Of a stretch of 64,000 nt of DNA, positions 27,651 to 37,618 are shown one piece after another. The position numbers and the translations under genes are program-made. The notes under the pieces were generated by a model that was given only the letters and a program-made list of their open reading frames with translations, was not told the origin of the DNA and ran no database searches. This DNA comes from UBA6623 sp965238125 (GTDB lineage Bacteria > Acidobacteriota > Terriglobia > Bryobacterales > UBA6623): NCBI GenBank assembly GCA_965238125.1, contig OZ250179.1:930001-994000 (forward strand), in the 5' to 3' direction. The number at the start of each line of letters is the position of its first letter. Position 1 is the first letter of the stretch.

Positions 27651-28323
27651 CAACCACTCCCTTTGCGAAACCGGCGCATTGAGTCTTAGGCTGTCAGCCC
27701 CGTAGCCACTGCTCTACGCCCGCGACCGCGCTTCCCGAGGATCTTGGCGTGGCTGATCGTGAGGCCGGTCAAGATGCGGACATTGTACCGCTATCACGGA
27801 TACCTGGTGATCAAGGGCAGCAAGTGACGGTGACGTTGGTGAATCTGTCGGCGGACACGGATCTCGCCACGCGAATCCATCTCGACGACGCGCGGGCGCT
27901 CGGGCCCCGGGGCAGGGTCATGAGCCACAATGACACGGTCGCCGGTGAATACCTTCGACGCCCCGGAAAACATTGTGCCCGCTGCTTTGGCGGTGTCGGT
28001 CGAGGGCGGCGGCGGCTCACACTGTTTTCCGGGCGCCGCCGAGGTTCTTCCTTCCTGCCGGCATAGTGGCCTAAATGTCAGCCGGGCTGCACGGTCTTAT
28101 CCAGGATTTCCGATTTGGCTCCTCTGACGGCACGAGTCTACACCCTCACCCGGCGAAGCGCAACCATTTCTCCACCCGAAAGAGGCGGCGGCTGAGGCGG
28201 GACCGATCGAGCCCCCTTCTTGCCCCTCATGGGGACTGATCCGCCGCTGCGAAGTCAATTTCGCAGACACCCCTCCGAGCTTCCGTCCTCAGTACACAGA
28301 TTTCGCATTCGCCAAGTGCGGTG
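27651..28323. other. Mostly non-coding stretch with a glycosidase relic
   Basis: Apart from the relic listed at 27790-28080 I find no gene here. The part from 28140 to 28323 is probably the left end of the IS1380 element; it contains a small hairpin GCGAAGTCAATTTCGC at about 28238-28253. Confidence 0.35.
27790..28080 (+). pseudogene. Remnant of the C-terminus of an alpha-L-arabinofuranosidase-like protein
   Basis: Two frames together resemble the C-terminal beta domain of GH51 arabinofuranosidases: first VTVTLVNLSADTDLATRIHL and LGPRGRVMSHNDTVAG, then, after a frameshift near 27940, VNTFDAPENIVPAALAVSVEG with a proline/valine end (about 28050-28080). The HNTF-x-x-P-x-x-V pattern is characteristic. 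The whole catalytic part is missing. This rests on pattern memory and could be another glycosidase. Confidence 0.4.
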
Positions 28324-29655
28324 CTAACCACCCGGCACAGGCAGCGCCCAGATCCTCCGCAGCATGTCGCCAAACAGCCGCCGGTTCAGATGTCCCTCGG
28401 CCAAGAGCAACCAGTAGTACCGCGCGTGCTTGACCAATCTGCCGCCCGTCTTCATCAACCGCTGCTGCAAGCTCGTCAGTGACCACGTCTTGATCCTGTG
28501 CGGCAACCCGAGTCGCCGCCACAGGTTGCCCAGGTTGTAGGCCGGCACGCTTAACTGCAAGCGCACCTCGTTCGCCCGGAAGCGATGGCACGACAGCCGC
28601 GTCCAGTGCGTCGCTTGCTTACCTTCTTTGATCCACTGCTCCGCCGTGCCGCGCTTGTTGTAGAAACGCACCACCGACCGGCTTGGCAAGCTCATGTTCG
28701 TCACGATAAAACCGACGCGCGCGAATAGCTCGCCCTGGTGGTGCTCGACCTTGGCGACAACTCGTCTCGGCCCCTTCCAGCTCTCCGCCTGATAGCGAAA
28801 GCTCTTGTAGCGCACTAGCGGCTTGCGGCCGGGCCTCCCCGGCGGACGAAACAGGATGTCTTCGATCTCCAGCTCCAGGTTCTTATTGGCCGGAATGCGG
28901 ATCGCGTAGTCCGCGCCGCGCTCCTCCAGCGCCTCGTAGATCTCCGGCTTGGCAAAGGCGGCATCGCCCCGGAAGGCGACCTGCTTGCCCGCAGCCTGTT
29001 GGCGCTCGATCTCCGGCAACAATAGCTCATCCCAGTCCTCGGCGCTGTGCACGTTGCCGGGACGCAGCTTGGCAGCGAGGCAATCACCATGACCGTTGAA
29101 CAAAAGCAACGGGTGGTAGCAGACCGACTCGAAGTGTCCGTTGTAGGCACTGCCTTCCTGTTGGCCATGGACCGGACTCTCGGTGGAGTCCATGTCCAGA
29201 ACGACCCGCTCGGAGTCGTCGAACGCCTCCGCTTGCCCGACCAGCTCTCGGTTCAGCGCCATCAGCCCCAGCAGGTTCTCTTCGCTCGCCAGCATCTCCG
29301 TCTCGAAGCCGTGCAGCGTCGAGGTTAAGGCCGCACCGCGATCCCAGATCTTCTGCGAGCCGATCAAGCGAAACGTCGGGTCAGCCGACACTCGGACGGC
29401 GTCGTTGACGTCCTCGTAGCCTGCCAAGCGGCTGTAGATCGACTGCCGCAACAGATCAGCGAGCGTGAACTGCTTGTTGGTGCCTTGCCGGGAGTCGCTG
29501 AGATGCTCGTCAATCAGTTCTCCGAGACCGAGCCGTTCGTCCAGTTCGCGAACCAAAATCAGGCCACCGTCGGAAGTGACGTGCGATCCCTGGAAATCGA
29601 CTTTCAACGAGCCGTTGAAACTTAGCTGGAATGGCTTGGTTTGTTTTTCACCCAT
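28324..29655 (-). CDS. IS1380-family transposase
   Basis: It encodes 443 residues, complete. The N-terminus SDGGLILVRELDERLGL and SIYSRLAGYEDVNDAVR are typical of the family; the DDE core is seen as VLDMDSTESPVHG, FRGDAAFAKPEIY and the YNKRGTAEQWIKEGK helix with the catalytic Glu. The length is normal and all three acidic residues are present, so it may be active. It lies between the glycosidase relic and the end of the winged-helix/propeller gene; I could not locate its terminal repeats by eye. Confidence 0.92.
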   Translation of the reverse strand: MGEKQTKPFQLSFNGSLKVDFQGSHVTSDGGLILVRELDERLGLGELIDEHLSDSRQGTNKQFTLADLLRQSIYSRLAGYEDVNDAVRVSADPTFRLIGSQKIWDRGAALTSTLHGFETEMLASEENLLGLMALNRELVGQAEAFDDSERVVLDMDSTESPVHGQQEGSAYNGHFESVCYHPLLLFNGHGDCLAAKLRPGNVHSAEDWDELLLPEIERQQAAGKQVAFRGDAAFAKPEIYEALEERGADYAIRIPANKNLELEIEDILFRPPGRPGRKPLVRYKSFRYQAESWKGPRRVVAKVEHHQGELFARVGFIVTNMSLPSRSVVRFYNKRGTAEQWIKEGKQATHWTRLSCHRFRANEVRLQLSVPAYNLGNLWRRLGLPHRIKTWSLTSLQQRLMKTGGRLVKHARYYWLLLAEGHLNRRLFGDMLRRIWALPVPGG

Positions 29656-29762
29656 TGGGTGTTGGCCTCCATGGCGTCCTCATCGGGCTCTAGCCCCTAT
29701 GAATAAAGACGCTCAAGGCCGCCGGAAGGTCGAGAGGTCTGAATCAAATTGGAAATGCGGCC

Positions 29763-30090
29763 TTATTGGATGCCGCCGAGAAGTCCCTCCCAGTTCACGA
29801 CGACGTTGAGGAATGGCTCGGCTCCGCCGCCGATCTCATCGATTAGGAAACGATCGCCCGCAAGGGACACGTCGTAGAAGAAGGTTCCCGAAGCAGCGCC
29901 GTAAGTGTTGACCCGAACGTCAAACAAAGGCTGTGGGTCCACAATGGGCGAGTCGCCTGGCCGTAGAGGGGTCCTCACGTGCGCCTCCATGATCGTCCTC
30001 CTGCCTATCGAGCCGCCGACATAAACTAGTTTGCCGCCGTCACGACTCCACCGCGGCTGCTGTGCGAGCGCCGCGGATATCTGGAACCTA
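29763..30090 (-). pseudogene. Winged-helix/propeller regulator, 3' end beyond the IS
   Basis: This is the last 108 residues of the gene that starts at 33095, cut off by an IS630 copy. It reads RFQISAALAQQPRWSRDGGKLVYV, a WD40/TolB-like blade, and ends at VNWEGLLGG. Joining it to the upstream part after removal of the IS and one TA restores PSGPL-RFQIS in frame, so the insertion was clean. Confidence 0.85.
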
Positions 30091-31183
30091 CTGAGTCTCG
30101 CATAATATACTGTCAATCGAGACAAAGAGAAGACTGTTTCCAGAAAGCGGTAATCAAGCGCGGTTTGCGGCGCATTCGCCGCAGCGCTTTGCGGGCGCGC
30201 TCGTCGAGTTCCCAGTAGTCCTTCGGGCAGACGTTGGGCAACTCGTGCTGCTTCCAGTACGCCCAAATGTATTCCACCGGGTTCAACTCCGGCGCATAGG
30301 GCGGCAAGTACTCCGTTGCGATGTGATCCTCGGAGAGCTGGATGAACTCCCGCACCAGGCGGCTGCGGTGCGCCGGCAGCCGGTCCCAGACGATCAGCAG
30401 TGGGCCGTCGATGTGGCGCACCAAAGCCTTCAGGAAGTCGATGACCTCCAGCTCGCCGATCGCGCCGGGATAGAGCCGGAAGTAAAAGTTGCGCAACGTC
30501 AGCCCGGCCGACACCGACAGCTTGTCCCAGTTGAAGTTGAACTCCAACACCGGTGTCTCGCCGCGCGGCGCCCAGGTGCGGCAACGATGCGGCTTCTGAC
30601 TCAATCCGCTTTCGTCGATGAAGACGATCGTACGTTCTTCTTTGCGGGCTTTTTTTTAATGGCCGGCCAAGTCTTGCGCTGCCAGCCGCGGATGGCCTCT
30701 TCGTTGCGCTCCCGCGCTTTGCCGACGGGCCGTTGCGGGCTCCAACCGAGCGCCCGCAGGATCTTCCAGACATGGCCCTCGTGATAGCGCACGCCGAACT
30801 CGTCTCCGATCAGACGAGCGACCTGCGGACAGCTCCACAGCGGCGTCGGGAAGCCGTGCGCCTCGGGGCCTTCCAGCAGCAACGCCTCGAGGCGTTCGAG
30901 CTGCGCGGCGTCCAACAGCGGCTTACGGCCGGCGCGGCCGGCCTGGCGCAACCCGGCTTCGCCGTCACGCCGGTATCGTCGCAGCCACTCGCTGACGCTT
31001 TGCCGCGCGACCTTCAATCGCCTCGCTGTCTCGGACTGACTACAGCCTTGCTCGACCAACCGGATCGCTTTGAAACGGCGCTTCTCCAGGGCCTCGAAAT
31101 CCCGCCGTACGCCTTTTATATTTCCCATACATACAAAGACGTACGTACCCCAAAAAGGTGTCACTTTATTTTGCGAGACTCAA
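30091..31183 (-). mobile_element. IS630-family element, type A copy 2 (1093 bp)
   Basis: It is bounded by TA at 30089-30090 and 31184-31185. The sequence is almost identical to copy 1; a few substitutions are visible (for example ACCTGCGG for ACCCGCGG, and TTTATATTT for TTTGTATTT). It interrupts the winged-helix/propeller regulator gene. Confidence 0.93.
30113..31128 (-). CDS. IS630 transposase (type A), copy 2
   Basis: It has the same layout as the copy at 10239-11254: a first frame from ATG 31128 to the stop at 30601, an A8 slip site on the coding strand at 30650-30657, and a -1 frame ending at 30113. The DDE residues are intact. One visible change (Arg to Gln in SCPQVARLIG) lies outside the catalytic core. 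Confidence 0.9.
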
Positions 31184-33095
31184 TAAGGGGGCCGGAAGGG
31201 AATTGCTGGACCCAGACTTCGGGTAGCCCCGTTCGATTGGAAACGTATGCGATCCATCGGCCATCCGGTGAAATCTGCCCGAAGCTCGTGTCGAACTGAT
31301 CGGCCAGGAACGCGACGGGTTTCAGATCTTCAGTCTCGCTGCCATCCCAAAGCAGATACCACAGATCGGCCCCCGTTTCCGGATGCCATTCCGTGTACAC
31401 GAGATAACCGTCTTGGGACCAGTCGGTGAGTGTCCTGTGATTCTCGCCGCGGAATATCGCTCGTCCCGGACTAGAAGCAGGAACATCGTTGACGAAGAAC
31501 TCTGAAGATTCCCCGCTAAACGACGAATAAGCGATGCGGTCGCCGGCAGGAGACCAAACCACGTTCCCGAATGTCTTACCATCGAAGGTGAAGGGATCCT
31601 CCCGGTCGCTCTCCAAGTCCCGCAGCCACACATCGGCATCGTCAACTCCACGCTGGCTCCGCACAACCGCCGCCATCCTGTCATCAGGCGACAGTGCTAC
31701 GGGAGCTGGTGTTCCGGTCGGCCCCTCCACGGACTGTAAATTGCCTTCGCGGTCGAACCAGACGAGGCGGCTGTCGGTTTGACGATTCCTGCCTCCCAGG
31801 TACGTGAGGATTCCATCATCCGACGCGGAAACCGCCGCGGCCCCGTTGTTGTGCCACAGGGCTCGTTCGGCCAAGATGGATGCATCTCCCCGAAACTCAA
31901 GTCCGACGGCATTGAAAGGCTGGGCCATCAACCGACCGTTACGTGTAAAGATGAGGTATCCATCCCGCCGGCCCGGAGCCGTCCGTGCAAAGATGGCGCT
32001 GGACGGATCGGCCAGCAGCCGTCGGCCGGCAGGGTCGTCCAGAGACGCTACATAGATGCCGGGGCTGGAACCTCCTTGCGTGGTATAGAGAAAGTGCCGC
32101 CCGTCCGGCAGAAAGGCAGGATATCGGTGGCTGACGCCGGCCTCGACGGTGGTAAGCGGGCGCGGCTCTTCCTCGCCCGTCGCCGGTACGCTGAATAGCC
32201 CCCCACCACTCGGGGGCGAAAAGACGATCGCATCTCGACCCTAAGCTCCGTTCGAGAAGTGATAGTTTCCGGGACCGATATCGGCGATGTCCTCGACCGG
32301 CCCGCCACCGATGCTCACGCTCTTCAATTTCTGGTTGTCGAAGAACGCAATGGACCGGCTGTCTGGAGACCAGAAAAAGTCGCCAGTGGTGGTTCCGGGC
32401 AGCAGTCGCCACTCCAGGGAATCCAGTTCCCGCAAGAAGATTCCCATGTTCTCGCTGATGACGCCGCTGACAGCAATAAATTGACCATTGGGAGACAAGT
32501 GGTCGTGAAAATAGAGACCTTCCGAATCACCTTCCTTCGGAAGCGGCATCGTGAAATGCAGAGTTCGCTGTGAGGACGGAGCCTCGCGGAAGTGGACCAA
32601 GCCGAGGACGAGTCCCGACGTGATCGCATAGACCAGCCCACCCAAGAGCACGGCGCCAAGGGCAAAGGCAGCGAGGAGGGCGGGTAGACCGAAACGCCGA
32701 GCCGGTTCGGGAACTGCGCTCTGTGAGGGGGCTTCGGAGGGTTGTAGCCCGTCGACCCCACCGACAAACCGATACCCCCGCCTGGGCAGTGTCTCGATGA
32801 ATCGCGGATGCGTCGCCGAGTCGCCGAGCGTGTCGCGCAGCTTGCGAATCGCCGTGTTCAGGCTCTGATCAAAATCAACAAAGGTTTCGTCGGACCAAAC
32901 CTCTTCCCGCAATTCTTCGCGCGTGACGAGATCCCCGGGCCGTTGGAGCAGCACCCGCAACACCTGAAACGGCTGCTGCTCGAGCTTGACGCGGACGCCG
33001 CTCTTGCGCAGCTCACCGGTCGTGAAGTCGGCTTCGAAAACACCAAAGCGAACGACTCTGGAACGATCCGATTCCACGGCTAGTCCAACGCGCAA
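31184..33095 (-). pseudogene. Winged-helix/TM/WD40-like propeller regulator, 5' part, with internal amber codon
   Basis: It starts at TTG 33095, seven bases after GGAGG. Residues about 15-105 form an OmpR/CadC-type winged helix (FGVFEADFTTGELRK, LVTREELREEVW, FIETLPRRGYRFVG); a membrane helix lies near 150-175; then a TolB/WD40-like propeller (SPNGQFIAVSG, FFWSPDSRSIAFF). At 32241-32243 a TAG stop interrupts an otherwise open frame that continues for another 350 codons in the same frame (GRDAIVF, YPAFLPDGRHFLY, LSPDDRMAAVV, SPAGDRIAYSS) until the IS630 copy. Relatives usually have Trp at this place, so TGG to TAG is the likely change. Such proteins are membrane-bound one-component regulators common in Acidobacteria. 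This one is doubly broken. Confidence 0.85.
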
Positions 33096-33256
33096 GATTG
33101 TACCTCCGCCAGATAGATGTTGATAACAATCGATGTCACAAGCAACCAAATTCTTTCGCCGCCAACCCTCTGAGCCACGTCGCTTTGCCCGCTCCAACCC
33201 TCCGCCCGCCTCGCCGCCACCGCGTCATTGTTGGACGGGAAGTTATTTCTCAATAG

Positions 33257-33838
33257 CTATGTTGAGGGCTCGCAGCGCATGGGCAAGACCGGCCCGCGTC
33301 GAGCCTGTTCAGGAGACATATAGGCGGGAGTGCCCAAGATCGTCGCGCTCTTGGTCAATCTCGATTGTTCCGCAAGTTGAGCCAAACCGAAGTCCATGAT
33401 CTTCACTTGGCCCTTCGGGGTGACGATGAGATTGGCGCTCTTGATGTCGCGATGGGTAATCCCTTTCTCGTGGGCCGCCTGCAGACCTTGGGCGGTTTGA
33501 ATGGCGATGTCGAGAGCGTCCTCGAGTTTCAGAGGGCGGGCCTTCACCTTCTCTCTGACCGTCTCGCCCTCCAGATATGCCATCGACAGGAAGGTTTGGC
33601 CGTCAGCTTCGTCGATCTCGTAGACCGTGCAAATATTAGGATGGTCGAGGCGGGCGGCAGCTTCGGCTTCTCGAACGAAGCGGGCCTTATATTCGGGATC
33701 TTCAAGGGCGTGGGCAGCGAGGAACTTGAGAGCCACCGGACGATCCAGTTTGGTGTCCTCGGCCTTGTAAACGACCCCCATCCCGCCCTCGCCGAGCTTG
33801 GCGGTGATCTTGTAGTGGCTGATGGTTCGGCCGATCAT
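33257..33838 (-). CDS. Truncated Ser/Thr protein kinase
   Basis: It starts at ATG 33838 (a GTG two codons upstream is also possible) and gives 193 residues. All N-lobe and catalytic-loop motifs of a Hanks-type kinase are present: GEGGMGVVYKA, the ATP lysine in VALKFL, THRDIKSANLIV, IMDFGLAQ and GTPAYMSPEQA. It then ends after 12 unrelated residues, so helices F to I of the C-lobe and any sensor are missing. In this phylum the kinase is normally followed by a propeller; here the next gene downstream is a separate propeller regulator. The truncation probably abolishes substrate binding. It could be called a pseudogene. Confidence 0.8.
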   Translation of the reverse strand: MIGRTISHYKITAKLGEGGMGVVYKAEDTKLDRPVALKFLAAHALEDPEYKARFVREAEAAARLDHPNICTVYEIDEADGQTFLSMAYLEGETVREKVKARPLKLEDALDIAIQTAQGLQAAHEKGITHRDIKSANLIVTPKGQVKIMDFGLAQLAEQSRLTKSATILGTPAYMSPEQARRGPVLPMRCEPST

Positions 33839-34163
33839 CGACACGTAAATTGTACCGCGACAGGATTGTTGTTGATGAGACGCCCTCAAATTACCGGTGA
33901 TGCCGCGAAGGCGGTTGCGGAAGCCTGTCGGAACAGGCGGTAGTGCCGGTGGTTGCGAAGGCTGATCGACGGCCCTTCACGGCCCGGTCGAGCGTGGCGC
34001 GAGCCTCCAGGCTTGCCGCGAACCGATTCCTCGGTTCGTGTCCCCGACTTCGCGAGAGACCTCGCAAGGCGGCAATCCAAGACCCACCCCGATGACTCGG
34101 GGCGCGGCAATCACTCCACACAAAGTTTACAGAATTAAGAATGCCCGCCTGAGCTTTTCCGTC
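33839..34163. other. Non-coding region rich in short hairpins
   Basis: No gene is supported. Several stem-loops follow one another: GAACCGATTCCTCGGTTC (34020-34037), CTTGCCGC/GCGGCAA arms at about 34012 and 34071, and CCCGATGACTCGGG (34088-34101). The cluster looks like degenerate interspersed palindromes rather than one terminator, although it lies upstream of the kinase and downstream of the anti-sigma gene. Confidence 0.4.
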
Positions 34164-34667
34164 TCAGTCTTCGCTGAATAACGGCTCGACCGCCAGCAGC
34201 ACCATCAAGCAGGTCAGGCCCACCGTCGCCCAAAAAACGAACGTAGCGGGAAAACTTAGGGCCGAAGCAATGAACGACCAGGCGACGGCCCAATCGACGG
34301 ACCAGGCAGGGGGCGTCCACTCCACGAGTTGTTGATGAACAAGCGGCCACTGCCAGGCAAGCCAGCCCCACAGTGTCGCTATTACTACGCCTTGTGCCGG
34401 CGCCTCCCCGGATATCCATGCCTCCGATGCATGCTCATCTTCCTCGTGGCGGTCGGTTAGTCGCGCCTTCAACCAAACCAAGTAGGAATCGGGCAACGAC
34501 CCGAGGTCTTGAGACTCTCTTGCCAGCGCCGTCATGCTGCCGGCAACCCACAGAACCTCGCCGCATATCGGACAAGCAGCGGCGTGGGTCTCAAGCTCCT
34601 CGGTCCACTCTCCCGTTCGCACGGCCTGGGAAATTTCTGCTTCCCGAGAGCAACTGAGCTGATTCAT
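34164..34667 (-). CDS. Membrane anti-sigma factor with zinc-finger domain
   Basis: The protein has 167 residues from ATG 34667; the start overlaps the sigma-factor stop (ATGA). The N-terminal anti-sigma domain carries the H-x3-C-x2-C zinc motif in HAAACPIC. A helix (about 50-75) links it to two membrane segments (about 95-112 and 130-160). By analogy with ZAS-type anti-sigma factors it holds its cognate ECF sigma at the membrane until a signal arrives. No separate sensor domain is visible outside the membrane. Confidence 0.85.
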   Translation of the reverse strand: MNQLSCSREAEISQAVRTGEWTEELETHAAACPICGEVLWVAGSMTALARESQDLGSLPDSYLVWLKARLTDRHEEDEHASEAWISGEAPAQGVVIATLWGWLAWQWPLVHQQLVEWTPPAWSVDWAVAWSFIASALSFPATFVFWATVGLTCLMVLLAVEPLFSED

Positions 34668-35250
34668 GGTCTCACCCCCGGCCCGAGGCCCCTTTTCGTC
34701 AACAGATCCGCCAGTTTGCGTCGTGCACGGAACAAGAGCACTCGTACACTCTGCTCCCGTAAACCGAGTATATCGGCGATTTCCCGGTGCCCAAAACCCT
34801 CCACGTAAGCAAGCCACAGCAGGGCTCTTTGTTGCCCCTTGGAGTCTGGAAGACCTTTTGCAGATCGAGGCTCAGTTTCAGCTCTCTGTGCACCGCCGGT
34901 CGTCTACCCAGATACTCTCTCCAGTCCCAAAGCTGCTCTCGTCTCAGACGGCGCCGATAATCGACCACCAGGCGCTCGGCAATCCGATACAGGTAGGCTT
35001 TCTGTTGAGCCGTCTCAAGGTCAGCGGGAGCTGCCCGCAGAAACCGCAGGAAAGCATCTTGCACGATATCGTCGGCCCAATCAGAACTGCCCGAAGCGTT
35101 TTGGATGTAGGACCGCAACCGCGGAGCGGTCCTTTGATAGAAAACCTGGAAGGCGGCCTTGTTCATCGTCCCGTCCAAGGAAGGCGCCTCGGCCTCTTCC
35201 AGGACAGCGCGGGCCGGCACATCCAGGGTCGCTGCGTCGGATAAGGTCAT
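34664..35250 (-). CDS. ECF sigma factor (frameshifted in region 4)
   Basis: From ATG 35250, region 2 is clear: FYQRTAPRLRSYI, WADDIVQDAFLRFLRA and KAYLYRIAERLVVDYRR. After about residue 138 (KVFQTPRG) the frame is lost; the next frame continues QQRALLWLAYVEGFGHREIA, LGLREQSVRVLLFRARRKLA, a typical region 4, and stops at 34664 overlapping the anti-sigma start. A missing C in GGGGCCAACAA near 34835 would repair it. The overlap shows that the repaired frame is the ancestral one. Either the gene is freshly inactivated or the base is an assembly error. Confidence 0.82.
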
Positions 35251-35350
35251 CGGTACCTACCCTGATTGTTGAGAAGTGCTGTTGCCGGTCTGAGGATATC
35301 AAGTAGCGAAGGTTGCTCGCACCGGGCCCCTCGTTCGCGGCGCCTGCGTC

Positions 35351-35797
35351 CTACTGCCCGGGAAGTCTCTCGCCCTCCGGCTCCGCGAACTCGCTATCCC
35401 GGCTCCAGCGTCGCGTCGCCCATGCGGCGATCAGGAAGCCCATCCCCAGGCCTACCAGCAGCCCACCGGGAATTACCAACTCGGACACTTTGAATGTGAG
35501 CACGAGAAAGCCGACCCCCAGCCCCGCGATAATGACCCCGGCTCGAAAGTGCTTCAAGGCACGTTCCCGCGGGCTCACCCGTTCCGCCCCGAGATCCTCC
35601 AGCATCTTCTTGCCGCCTTCGGACTCGAGGAATTCAGCAAGCTCGCTTCCCGATCCGAACTTATCCAACAGGTGTTTATGCAGCTCGGTTCGTGCTTGGA
35701 CCTTCGCCTGTTTTTGGCGTGAGACGAACCAAATGATGAACACAACCATCACAAAACTTCCAAGAGGTACAAACACTGCAGCCATTTCCGGTCCCAT
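35351..35797 (-). CDS. Two-segment membrane protein upstream of the sigma factor
   Basis: It encodes 148 residues from ATG 35797 with AAGGAGG 7 nt upstream. A first membrane helix (about 5-25) is followed by a charged cytoplasmic stretch with a helix (KVQARTELHKHLLDKFG, SELAEFLESEGGKKMLEDLG) and two more hydrophobic segments (about 83-103 and 108-128). I have no family name for it; similar small proteins commonly accompany ECF sigma genes in Acidobacteria. It stands 100 bp upstream of the sigma gene on the same strand and may be its operon leader. Confidence 0.75.
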   Translation of the reverse strand: MGPEMAAVFVPLGSFVMVVFIIWFVSRQKQAKVQARTELHKHLLDKFGSGSELAEFLESEGGKKMLEDLGAERVSPRERALKHFRAGVIIAGLGVGFLVLTFKVSELVIPGGLLVGLGMGFLIAAWATRRWSRDSEFAEPEGERLPGQ

Positions 35798-36279
35798 AAC
35801 TATCCTCCTTGTGGTTTACGCATCAGGATTTTCGTGACCCGTGCCGGTTGGCAGGCCCGGCTGCAAGGCCGACGAAGATCTTTTCCTTGCTTCCATAACG
35901 CTTGGCCTTGCGGAGTGGTTAACAGTAGTCGGCAAGAAATCCTCAAATTTGGTGCAGCCGGCCGCACAGGCGACCCTAACGGCATGCCACGGGCCTTGAA
36001 ACCGACTTAGCAAGGCGGTCGTTGGCGGGAACCGGATTTGAACTATCTATCATATTGGCAAGACGAAGGTGATCTAATTCCGCGGTCTCTCCCGCCGACG
36101 TTCGAGGAGTTCTCCCTTGCGCGGCCGATCGATTTTCGCGCAGCAGGCTTGTCACCGAGCGCATGCGCTTGACGGCGTCGAGGCCGTAGCGGGCCTACGG
36201 TGCCGGGGGTGTTTTGCGGTTCGGTCTCCGCCCCGGGGCTATATTTCCGCCGTCCGTTCGTGGCTCTCATCGTTGTGAT
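35798..36279. other. Non-coding region containing a malQ 3' relic
   Basis: No gene is supported in these 482 bases. The right-hand part is a relic of the end of malQ (listed separately at 36101-36234). A T-arm-like ACCGGATTTGAACTA near 36030 is too imperfect to be called a tRNA remnant. Confidence 0.4.
36101..36234 (-). pseudogene. Partial duplicate of the 3' end of malQ
   Basis: This stretch aligns with 40339-40492 inside malQ, with roughly 80% identity and one 27-bp gap; shared strings include GTCACCGAGCGCATG and GGTGCCGGGGGTGTTTTG. Translated on the minus strand it gives ETEPQNTPGTV and MRSVTSLLRE, the C-terminus of the glucanotransferase. With malQ it flanks the whole sulfatase locus as an imperfect direct repeat. 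Confidence 0.75.
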
Positions 36280-37618
36280 TCATTTGAGATAGCCCACCCC
36301 CTTGAGTCTCTTCAAGGTTTCCTCATCCCATCCGAAGACGCCGTCGTCAATGCCTCGTTCTTTTCTGATTTGTTTCGCCAGTTGGAGTCGGCGTTGAAGG
36401 ATGTCCTTCAGGTCGCGGGCCTGCTCGCGATTCTGGGCCAAGATCGAAACTTGTTCGAGGGGGTCGACTCGGCGGTCGTAGAATTCTTCGCGGTCCGAAT
36501 GACGGCGCCAGATTAACTTCCGACCTTCGAGGAACACGGCGGCTTGTTCCTCCCAATAGAGGGCATTGCTGCTGACGATCGGCTCCGGATAACGGTCGTT
36601 GGCATCTCGACGACACAAGGGCGCCAAGGACGGGAGCCATCCGGGTTGGGGGTCGTAGGGAATGCCGCACAAATCGAGGATGGTCGGCAACAATGCCTGC
36701 GTTGGAACCGTCGACTCGATTGTTCCGGTCGTGGCGGAGCCCGGAAGTTTGATCAACAACGGGACGCGCAGCAACTCGTCATAGACGCTGTGGCCGTGTC
36801 CCCACTTTTCGTGCTCCCAAAACTCCTCCCCGTGGTCGCTTGTAAAGATGATCAGGCTGTCGTCATAGATTCCCAGCGATCGCATCTTTTGTAGGAAGTC
36901 GCCGACGGCGCGGTCGAGAAAGCGGATCTCCGCCTGGTAGAGCTCTTGAATCCAGACTCGTTGCTCCGGGGGGACCATTCGTTCGCCGGTTCTAACAAGC
37001 TCGTCATGAAAATAGATTTGGCCGGGCTGGGGCGAGGAAATTCGGTCGCGGAACTCCTTGGGTGGAGCATAGGGCGTGTGGGGGTCATAGAGGAGCCACC
37101 ACAGGAAAAAGGGATTCTCCGAATTCGCGTCCAGCGAATCCATCGCCAGGCGAGTAATGGCTTCGGTATTGCCGCCGGTGACAAAGTCCGGGTCGACAAC
37201 CTCCCAGAACCGAGCCGCCAATGATTCGCCGAGTCGGTTCGCGGAGTAGGCGTTGTAATCGACAAAGCCGTCCGAAAAAATTTCGCCGTCGGTTTTGGAT
37301 CGAGGCTTGTCGGCGTTACTGAGAATGCCGTTCCCGATGACGGCCTGGGTGTGATAGTCGGATTGCCGCAAGAAGGAGGCGAGGGTTGGAAAGGCGCATT
37401 CGCGCATGGGTCCGCCCACGCCGTGAAAGTCCGGCGAGACGCCGGTCATGATCGACGCCATGGCGGGGATGGTCCAAGACGCCGGAGAGATCGCGTCTCG
37501 AAAGACGATCGAATCGTTGGCCAGCGAACACATATTGGGAGTAGAGGCGGTATCGCAGGCCTCGGGTCCCAGGGCATCGGCGCGCAGGGTGTCGACGACG
37601 ATCAAAACAACCGACTTA
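36280..37618 (-). pseudogene. Membrane-anchored sulfatase-like hydrolase, catalytic part, IS-interrupted
   Basis: This is the main part of a gene whose 5' end lies at 38713-39421. It reads VVLIVVDTLRADALG (first metal-binding Asp), then SPASWTIPAMASIMTG at the nucleophile site, FIIFTSDHGEEFWEHE-like (seen as LIIFTSDHGEEFW), KWGHGHSVYDELLRVPL and a normal end near GVGYLK. The usual nucleophile C/S-x-P-x-R is replaced by S-W-T-I-P, as in the large non-canonical alkaline-phosphatase-fold branch, so it may be a phosphodiesterase/phosphotransferase rather than a true sulfatase. The IS removed its promoter and membrane domain. Confidence 0.88.

Noticed and set aside
36025..36060. T-arm-like sequence suggesting a tRNA remnant
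   Set aside because: The T stem does not pair and no acceptor or anticodon arm can be found around it.
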